Assembly: GCA_017613225.1 (NCBI GenBank) | Contig: JAGAEH010000117.1 | Coordinates: 1-6,237, forward strand | From: Lachnospiraceae bacterium | GTDB taxonomy: Bacteria; Bacillota; Clostridia; Lachnospirales; Lachnospiraceae | DNA length: 6,237 bases | Direction of reading: 5' to 3' | In this document: piece by piece, positions 1-4,747 of the stretch | Position numbering within the stretch: the first letter of the stretch is position 1 | Layout: each line of letters opens with the position of its first letter | Program-made: the position numbers and the translations under genes | The notes under the pieces: generated by a model | Told to the model about the DNA's origin: nothing | Seen by the model: only the letters and a program-made list of their open reading frames with translations | The model's database searches: none

Positions 1-18
1 ATAATATAGGAAAGCTGT

Positions 19-52
19 GGCCCGGACCTTCATGCACAGTCCGGGCCCTTTT
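19..52 (+). terminator. Rho-independent terminator of an upstream gene
   Basis: A perfect 9-bp inverted repeat, GGCCCGGAC (19-27) and GTCCGGGCC (39-47), encloses an 11-nt loop and is followed by C and four T residues (49-52). The T-run lies on the + strand, so it would end a rightward transcript entering from the left of the window. The T-run is short, so efficiency is uncertain. Because an AT-rich -10-like stretch precedes it at 1-7, the hairpin could instead sit in the leader of the following gene and act as an attenuator or 5' stabiliser. Confidence 0.7.
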
Positions 53-65
53 AATAAACAAAAAC

Positions 66-72
66 GGGGGAG
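66..72 (+). promoter_or_regulatory. Ribosome binding site that fixes the CAP gene start
   Basis: GGGGGAG at 66-72 lies 7 nt before the ATG at 80. The nearby ATG at 74 is only 1 nt away, too close to be used. The GTG at 17 lies inside the terminator stem region and has no such site. The site therefore selects the ATG at 80, which begins a typical MKK-type signal peptide. Confidence 0.7.
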
Positions 73-79
73 AATGATC

Positions 80-2281
80 ATGAAAAAGATGATCCGGCAC
101 GCTCTGTTCACAGCGGCTCTGCTGGCAGCCTTCCTGATCGGCGCGGCTCTTTTCGGGAGGACCGCCCTGGCGGACGAATACGACGTCACCTACAAACTGA
201 CCACCCTGGACGGTCAGACCATCACCGAATCCACCTACGGGGATCGGGTGCAGCTGCTGGCGTTCTACAAGGCCGATGTGGACTCCAGCGGAAACGCCGT
301 ATACTGGAACTCCGAAAACTTCCTGTCTTCTCTGCAGGAGGAGCTGGAATACGAATGGGTGAAGCAGAACGACGTGGTGCTGATCCTGGTGCCCTATACC
401 AACGTCACAGATGAGCAGGTGCAGAGCTTCATAAGCAGGTTCGGAGCGGACATCGAGTCGGACAATGTCGTGTTTACAAAAGCCGACACTTCCGCAATAT
501 ATTCCATGTGCGCCAACGATACGATCCACGACGTCTGCTGCATGCCCGTACAGAACGGCCGGAGGCTGGGCTATCAGGACAATGTGTCGGATCTCAAAGA
601 GACCCGGGAGATGATGGACGAGATCGAGGGCGTGGATTTGGAGGCCATGTACCAGGTGGTCCAGGTGAAAGCGGACTATGATTATACTGCAGCCTTTGAG
701 GTGCTGGAGCTGGTCAATGAGGAGCGGACCAACAGAGGTCTCTCAGCGCTTAAGATGGATAAAGAGCTCCTGGCCTGCGCCATGCAGCGAGCGGCGGAGC
801 TTTCGATCATGAACAGCCACACAAGGCCCTCCGGAGAACACTGCCTGGATATTTCGGATCTTGCCTGGGGTGAGAACATCGCGGTCAACCAGGACTCTCC
901 CGAAATGGTCATGGGCTGGGACGTGGGCTGGATGGGGTCAGACGGACACCGTGAGAATATCCTGAACACCCGCTGGTCCTCCATCGGCATCGGCGCGGTG
1001 ACAGTCACCACCGAGGGCCAGAAGCAGTGTTTCTGGTGCCAGCTTTTCGGTGAAGACCTGGAGGAGGAGGCCCTTCCCTCCGGATACACGAACAGTACCA
1101 AGTACCCGAAGATCAAGGTGCTGGATCACTATCTGTACGGCACCATCCCCCAGGCTTACAATCTGGAAACTTCCTACACGGAGTCTGATGACTACACGGT
1201 CTACTCCCATATCCCGGTGGGCGAGACCGCAAAGGTGTCGCTGACCTATTTCTACTTTTTGGGCTCCTGTACGGACATTCTGACCGATATCTATCCCGGC
1301 TGCCTCACTTATTCCAGTTCGGATCCTTCTATTGCGGCGATCTCCTCCAAAGGCGTGGTCACGGCAAAGAAGGAAGGAGAGGTCACTATCACCCTGCGTT
1401 CCAAGTATTCCTCTCCAAAAGCGGAGTATCTGTTCAGTTTCAAACTCACCGTGGTCAAGGCCCTTCCGGTGATCACCGCCCAGCCGGAGGATCAAAAGGT
1501 AAACCTGGGCAAAACCGCCGCCTTTACGGTGAAAGCTACCGGAGATGACCTGAAATATCAGTGGTATTATCGGAATCCTCATGATTTCGGCTGGACGGCA
1601 GTCTCTGCCGCCTACGGTCAGAAAGCGACCTACAAAGTGACCGCGACAGAAGCCCGGAACGGCTATCAGTATTACTGCGTGATCACCAACGGGTCCCATC
1701 CGGTGCGGACCGAGGCCGTAACGCTGCACGTGAAACCTGCCGTCAGCACCCAGCCGGAGGATCAGAAGGTCAGCATTAACAGCACGGCGCATTTTTCCGT
1801 CAAGGCGAAAGGGCCGGGGAACCTCTCCTATCAGTGGTATTACCGGACTTCATCTTCCGGAGACTGGAAAAAAGTGTCGTCCTCCGACGGGACCTGGTCC
1901 GACTACTATGTGACCGCCACGGCCAAGCGGGACGGCTACCAGTACCGCTGCAAGATCTCCAATTCCAACGGGTATGTTTACAGCAAGACGGTGACCCTGC
2001 GGGTGAAGCCCCGGATCACCAGTCAGTCCTGGTCCCCGACCGTGACCAAGGGGCGGACGGCCACCTTCTCCGTGACGGCCGAGGGCAAAGACCTGACCTA
2101 TCAGTGGTATTACAGGACTTCCAGCAAGGGAAAGTGGACGGCAGTGACTTCCGCCGCCGGCAAGAAGGCCACTTACAAGTTCACCGCCAAGGCCAGGCAC
2201 AACGGCTATCAGTACCGCTGCAAGGTCAAGAACAGCGCGGGCTACGTGTACAGTGATGTCAAAACGCTGACGGTCAAATAG
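80..2281 (+). CDS. Secreted CAP (SCP-like) domain protein with Ig-like repeats
   Basis: Predicted exported protein of 733 residues; substrate unknown. Residues 1-31 form a signal peptide: a basic MKK start, a hydrophobic core and a TALA cleavage site before DEYD. Residues ~38-185 resemble a thioredoxin/TlpA-type fold (TTLDGQTITE, then QLLAFYKAD) but have WNS where an active-site CxxC would sit. Residues ~205-325 are a CAP domain: LVNEERTNRG, SHTRP (His247), GENIA (Glu265) and SDGHRENIL (His290, Glu292), with the family's usual His/Glu cavity residues kept. Residues ~378-459 look like a Big_2 domain (SSSDPSIAAIS, then GVVTAKKEGEVTIT). Three ~90-residue Ig-like modules fill 463-733. No sortase motif, SLH domain or C-terminal membrane anchor is seen, so the protein is probably released or held non-covalently. 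CAP proteins of bacteria are mostly uncharacterised; wall binding or host interaction is only a guess. The gene stands alone and converges on the minus-strand operon. The start at 80 is chosen from the ribosome binding site and signal peptide. Confidence 0.92.
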   Translation: MKKMIRHALFTAALLAAFLIGAALFGRTALADEYDVTYKLTTLDGQTITESTYGDRVQLLAFYKADVDSSGNAVYWNSENFLSSLQEELEYEWVKQNDVVLILVPYTNVTDEQVQSFISRFGADIESDNVVFTKADTSAIYSMCANDTIHDVCCMPVQNGRRLGYQDNVSDLKETREMMDEIEGVDLEAMYQVVQVKADYDYTAAFEVLELVNEERTNRGLSALKMDKELLACAMQRAAELSIMNSHTRPSGEHCLDISDLAWGENIAVNQDSPEMVMGWDVGWMGSDGHRENILNTRWSSIGIGAVTVTTEGQKQCFWCQLFGEDLEEEALPSGYTNSTKYPKIKVLDHYLYGTIPQAYNLETSYTESDDYTVYSHIPVGETAKVSLTYFYFLGSCTDILTDIYPGCLTYSSSDPSIAAISSKGVVTAKKEGEVTITLRSKYSSPKAEYLFSFKLTVVKALPVITAQPEDQKVNLGKTAAFTVKATGDDLKYQWYYRNPHDFGWTAVSAAYGQKATYKVTATEARNGYQYYCVITNGSHPVRTEAVTLHVKPAVSTQPEDQKVSINSTAHFSVKAKGPGNLSYQWYYRTSSSGDWKKVSSSDGTWSDYYVTATAKRDGYQYRCKISNSNGYVYSKTVTLRVKPRITSQSWSPTVTKGRTATFSVTAEGKDLTYQWYYRTSSKGKWTAVTSAAGKKATYKFTAKARHNGYQYRCKVKNSAGYVYSDVKTLTVK
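1466..2278 (+). repeat. Three tandem ~90-codon Ig-like modules
   Basis: Modules cover residues 463-552, 553-643 and 644-733 of the CAP protein (1466-1735, 1736-2008, 2009-2278). Each has YQWYY (codons starting at 1556, 1829 and 2099) and ends with a YQYxC strand (Cys533, Cys624, Cys714). DNA is conserved too: CAGCCGGAGGATCA occurs at 1481 and 1751, and TATCAGTGGTATTA occurs in all three modules. Modules 2 and 3 share YQWYYRTSS and DGYQYRC/NGYQYRC and are the most alike in the YQWYY and YQYRC segments, whereas modules 1 and 2 share the QPEDQKV opening. This suggests recent duplication or recombination among modules. Confidence 0.9.
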
Positions 2282-2301
2282 CGAAGAGCTTAAACCCCAC
2301 G

Positions 2302-2339
2302 AAAAAACAGCAGAAGGAGCAATTCCCTCTGCTGTTTTT
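2302..2339. terminator. Bidirectional terminator between converging genes
   Basis: AAAAACAGCAGA (2303-2314) pairs with TCTGCTGTTTTT (2328-2339). On the + strand the hairpin ends in T5 just after the CAP gene stop (2281). On the - strand the A6 at 2302-2307 becomes the T-run, following the end of the operon at 2357. The one hairpin can thus stop both transcripts. The remaining bases of the 75-bp intergenic gap show nothing else. Confidence 0.85.
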
Positions 2340-2356
2340 CTTTTGGGGGCTGCGGC

Positions 2357-2749
2357 CTATTCTTCCTCCTCGCCGCACTCGCAGGCGCCGGTGTGGCTGT
2401 GGCCGAAGGCGCCGGGGCCACCGATGTAGTCCGCGATCCACTCCAGCTGGTACCGGTTCATCTGCCGGTAGGCCGTCTGGACCTTTTTGCCCGCCCCGTT
2501 GTAGCGGGTCACGCCGGCAAAGACCAGCTTCTCAAAGGGCTCCTTCTCCATGGCCCCGCAGATGATGGCTTCGCAGTCGTGTTCCAGCACCTTTTCCGCG
2601 AAGACCATGTTCTCCGGGTCCTGTTTGCCGTAGATCTTAAAGATCTCGTTTTTATCCGCGTCGATGATCATCAGGTACTCGCTGTCCTTGAACAGGGCGG
2701 GCACCAGTCCGTCGATCTCCATGTTTTCACAGGTCACTGCGATCTTCAT
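2357..2749 (-). CDS. NifX/NifB-type dinitrogenase iron-molybdenum cofactor family protein
   Basis: Small soluble protein of 130 residues of the FeMo-cofactor-biosynthesis fold (COG1433-like; NifX, NafY and the NifB C-terminal domain). Seen: the family opening MKIAVT; a strand EYLMIIDADKNEI (24-36); the core HDCEAIICGAME (57-68), matching the family 'aVi.G' strand; and KLVFAGVTRYNGAGKKVQTA (74-93), matching 'L...GI.vy.g..g.v..a'. The usual HFG motif near residue 20 is replaced by LFKDSEY. The C-terminus carries a possible metal-binding tail, GHSHTGACECGEEEE (116-130). Family members bind or carry metal clusters or act as scaffolds; the cargo here is unknown. It is the last gene of the operon, overlapping the upstream fusion gene by 23 bp. 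Two adjacent ATGs exist (2752, 2749); the second is preferred because its 5-nt spacing from AGGAG is better and it gives the family's MKIAV start. Function as a cofactor carrier for the operon's enzyme is inference. Confidence 0.85.
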   Translation of the reverse strand: MKIAVTCENMEIDGLVPALFKDSEYLMIIDADKNEIFKIYGKQDPENMVFAEKVLEHDCEAIICGAMEKEPFEKLVFAGVTRYNGAGKKVQTAYRQMNRYQLEWIADYIGGPGAFGHSHTGACECGEEEE

Positions 2750-4553
2750 CATCTCTCCTCAGCTTTCTTTTGCCCGTGCGGAAAAGCGCCGGGTAATATA
2801 AGGTTTTTACGTCCGCGAACCGTGCTTTGATCCTTTTGTCCAGGCGGGCTGGAAGAGGGTCTTTCGGTTCCTGGGAGGCAGATGCGTCAGCCTCGGATCC
2901 TGCCGCGCCGGCTTTCTGCGCTGCTATTCCCTGCCAGCCGATCTTCAGCGTTCCATCCGCGCCAAGGGCCGCCTCGTACCAGACCAGGTCGGGCTCCTGA
3001 TAAAGCAGCTCGTCCAGGAGGTGGATGCTGATGGACCGTCCGCAGGGCAGCGGGACCTCATCCGACAGGCGGCCCCGAAGGTCCGTCAGCCCGGGGCGGC
3101 CGTTTATATCGATCACGAGCCTGCCTAGGTCCCCCGTACGGTAGCGGGTGAAGGGCATGCCCTCCCGCCCGACGGTGGTGATGACGATCTCGCCCTGCTC
3201 TCCGAAGGGCAGGCGCCTTCCGCTTTCCGGGTCGGCGATCTCCGCGAACAGATCCCGCCGCAGCAGATAGGGGCCCTCCGCCTCGGAGGTGACAGCTCCG
3301 CCGTAGCCGGTCTCCGTCATGCCCCAGTGACGGAACAGCCTGCAGTTCCAGGCACGGGTGACGCGCTGTGTGACGGCCTGCGGGATATAGTCGGCGGAGA
3401 GCAGCACGCTCTTCGGCCGCAATCCGGGATACAGTGCCGCCAGCGCCGCCGCGTCTCCGGGAAGCATCACCAGGCAGTCCGCCCCTTCCGCCGCTGCCGC
3501 GGCATGGGCAAGGTCCCGGATCTCTCCGTAGTTTTCCACGCTGCCGCCCAGCCGCTCCACCGCGATCTTCAGCAGGCCGGCGATGCTGTAGGTGCCGGTG
3601 CCCCGCATGAAGACTGTCACGCGGTCTCCTTCGCGGATCATGGGCGCCATGCCCGTGGTGAAGAAATCCGCCGTCCTCTGCAGGTCTTCGTCCGTAAAGT
3701 ATATTCGTTTTTTCTCTCCGGTGCTGCCGGAGGTATCCACCGTGATGATCCGAGCGATGTCCTTGGGCTCGGCCGAAAGGAGCCGTGGCCGGGAGCCGGT
3801 CAGCGCTTCCTCCGCTGTAAAGGGCAGGTCTTTCGTCTGCTCCGCCAGTTCCAGGTACCGGTCCGGCACCAGGATCCACAGATGATAGCCGGGCCTCAGC
3901 CGTTTGCGGTCTTGCCTTGTGAGTCCCAGCGCTTTTTGGACCGCTTCCTCGCCGCCGTCCAGCAGGAGCTGGCCGAACAGCTGCAGCAGGCCGTCGGAGG
4001 CGTCCTCCTCATAATAGACGGTAAAGCCCGCCTGGCGGAACATGGTCCTGTACTCTTCTGCCGTCAGCAGAGGGGAAGCCGTGTTCTCATCCTCCAAGAG
4101 TGAAGGAGAATGCTCTCCGCCATGCAGAGGTGAAAAGAGAACCGTCCCTGTTTCACCAGGTGAAAAAGGAACCGTCCCCGTTTCACATCGGGAAACAAGG
4201 TCCGACAGGGCAAGGGTCCCCTCGGGCTTCAGCACCCGCCGCAGCTCCCGCAGCGCCGCAGCCGGATCCTCCGCGCAGGACAGCACGCATTCCGCCACTG
4301 CGCCGTCAAAGGAGGCGTCCGGGAAGGGAAACTCTCTTCCGTCATAGTGCAGCACCCTCTCCCCGCCGCAGTGGGCAGGATCGGTCTCCAGGCCAAGGGC
4401 CTCCACGCCCAGATCCCGCAGCAGCCGGATCGTCGCTCCGTCCCCGCAGCCCAGGTCCAGCACCTGCTGGCCGGGTCTAAAGCAGGACAGCGCAGCCATC
4501 CGGCGGGTCAGCTTTTCCCCGCCGGGATGGGGACAGGACGAACACAGTCCCAC
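2727..4553 (-). CDS. Fusion of class I SAM methyltransferase and AMP-forming CoA ligase-like domain
   Basis: A 608-residue cytoplasmic protein. Residues 1-~228 are a class I methyltransferase: CPHPGGEKLTRRM (7-19), SAM motif I VLDLGCGDG (31-39), the acidic end of strand 2 in GLETD (54-58), FPFPDASFDGAVAECVLSC (75-93) and LRRVLKPEGTLALSDL (104-119). Residues ~229-608 are an ANL-superfamily adenylating domain, closest to phenylacetate-CoA ligase-like enzymes: P-loop TSGSTGEKK (274-282), GMTETGYGG (411-419), YRTGDLGR (471-478) and a basic Lys-rich end (594-600) that may hold the A10 lysine. Both halves resemble the separate DVU_1556 (methyltransferase) and DVU_1553 (CoA ligase) families; substrates are unknown. 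The ligase N-terminus is shorter than usual, with ~45 residues between the methyltransferase end and the P-loop. Residues 120-160 are an insert carrying a repeat element, and 543-562 are an Ala/Ser-rich linker. The GTG start at 4553 overlaps the preceding stop (TAGTG) and has GGAGG 7 nt upstream. A longer reading to 4715 is rejected because it overlaps the real gene at 4553-4747. Confidence 0.85.
   Translation of the reverse strand: MGLCSSCPHPGGEKLTRRMAALSCFRPGQQVLDLGCGDGATIRLLRDLGVEALGLETDPAHCGGERVLHYDGREFPFPDASFDGAVAECVLSCAEDPAAALRELRRVLKPEGTLALSDLVSRCETGTVPFSPGETGTVLFSPLHGGEHSPSLLEDENTASPLLTAEEYRTMFRQAGFTVYYEEDASDGLLQLFGQLLLDGGEEAVQKALGLTRQDRKRLRPGYHLWILVPDRYLELAEQTKDLPFTAEEALTGSRPRLLSAEPKDIARIITVDTSGSTGEKKRIYFTDEDLQRTADFFTTGMAPMIREGDRVTVFMRGTGTYSIAGLLKIAVERLGGSVENYGEIRDLAHAAAAAEGADCLVMLPGDAAALAALYPGLRPKSVLLSADYIPQAVTQRVTRAWNCRLFRHWGMTETGYGGAVTSEAEGPYLLRRDLFAEIADPESGRRLPFGEQGEIVITTVGREGMPFTRYRTGDLGRLVIDINGRPGLTDLRGRLSDEVPLPCGRSISIHLLDELLYQEPDLVWYEAALGADGTLKIGWQGIAAQKAGAAGSEADASASQEPKDPLPARLDKRIKARFADVKTLYYPALFRTGKRKLRRDDEDRSDL
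2755..2759 (-). promoter_or_regulatory. Ribosome binding site of the NifX-like gene
   Basis: AGGAG on the - strand lies 5 nt before the ATG at 2749 and only 2 nt before the ATG at 2752. It sits inside the last codons of the upstream fusion gene, pointing to translational coupling. Confidence 0.65.
4128..4187. repeat. Tandem 2 x 30-bp palindromic REP-like element inside a coding sequence
   Basis: Two adjacent 30-bp copies (4128-4157 and 4158-4187) match at 26 of 30 positions. Each has arms GGTGAAA and TTTCAC(C) around a centre containing GAACCGTCCC. The junction TTTCACCAGGTGAAA (4151-4165) is a perfect palindrome around one base. On the - strand the core reads GGGACGGTTC, which from memory matches a REP-like element scattered through Clostridia and Deltaproteobacteria genomes and linked to RAYT (TnpA-REP) transposases. 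The length is a multiple of three, so the methyltransferase frame is kept. The copies encode CETGTVPFSP and GETGTVLFSP, residues 123-142. Confidence 0.85.
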
Positions 4554-4747
4554 TATTTGTCCTCCAGTTCCTGTTCCACTGCCGTCATGCGGCCCCGGAC
4601 CAGTTTTTCCGGAATGAAGACCTCCCCGCAGACCGGGCAGCAGGGCAGGTCGGTGTTGAAGTTGTGGCCCAGATAGTTGAAAAAGGTCTTCTTCGGCACC
4701 AGCTCCACCCCGCACTTATGGCAGATCATCTTCTTTTCTTCAGCCAT
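4553..4747 (-). CDS. Small zinc-ribbon/rubredoxin-like redox protein (DVU_1557-like)
   Basis: A 64-residue cytoplasmic protein with two CxxC knuckles, Cys9/Cys12 (CHKC) and Cys37/Cys40 (CPVC), plus an extra Cys36. This is the arrangement expected for a tetra-Cys zinc or iron site. After the second knuckle comes VFIPEKLVRGRM (43-54) and a short acidic helix. From memory it resembles the 'DVU_1557 family redox protein' found beside DVU_1556-type methyltransferases; that match was not computed. It may pass electrons or hold a metal for the neighbouring Fe-S protein or methyltransferase. Its ATG overlaps the stop of the upstream Fe-S gene by 8 bp, and its stop overlaps the next start by 1 base. 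Whether it binds Zn or Fe cannot be told from sequence. Confidence 0.85.
   Translation of the reverse strand: MAEEKKMICHKCGVELVPKKTFFNYLGHNFNTDLPCCPVCGEVFIPEKLVRGRMTAVEQELEDK
4561..4565 (-). promoter_or_regulatory. Ribosome binding site fixing the GTG start of the fusion gene
   Basis: GGAGG on the - strand lies 7 nt before the GTG at 4553. It is located in the last codons of the 64-residue upstream gene, so the fusion gene is probably translated by termination-reinitiation across TAGTG. Confidence 0.75.

Noticed and set aside
938..1792. A 284-codon open frame on the - strand inside the CAP gene
   Set aside because: It lies antisense to a gene with clear domains, its translation is rich in Gly/Arg/His with no recognisable motif, and long antisense frames are common in GC-rich DNA.
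1466..2278. Sortase or SLH anchor at the end of the CAP protein
   Set aside because: The protein ends in an Ig-like strand (KTLTVK) with no LPxTG, hydrophobic tail or SLH motif.
2357..2749. Evidence of a nitrogenase gene cluster
   Set aside because: The NifX-like family is widespread outside nitrogen fixation, and no nif structural or assembly genes are visible.
3058..3879. A 273-codon - strand open frame in another phase of the fusion gene
   Set aside because: Same strand as the real gene but out of phase; the translation is low-complexity Gly/Arg/Ala/His without motifs. It was considered as a frameshift sign, but the main frame carries all ligase motifs without a break.
3327..4103. A 258-codon + strand open frame opposite the methyltransferase-ligase gene
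   Set aside because: Antisense shadow of a gene with intact SAM and ANL motifs; no family resemblance or convincing ribosome site.
4128..4187. CRISPR array
   Set aside because: Only two directly adjacent 30-bp units with no spacer between them; the palindromic structure fits a REP-like element instead.
4554..4715. N-terminal extension of the fusion gene to an ATG at 4715
   Set aside because: The extra residues are out-of-phase reading of the two-CxxC protein gene; the GTG at 4553 has a good ribosome site and gives the methyltransferase start.
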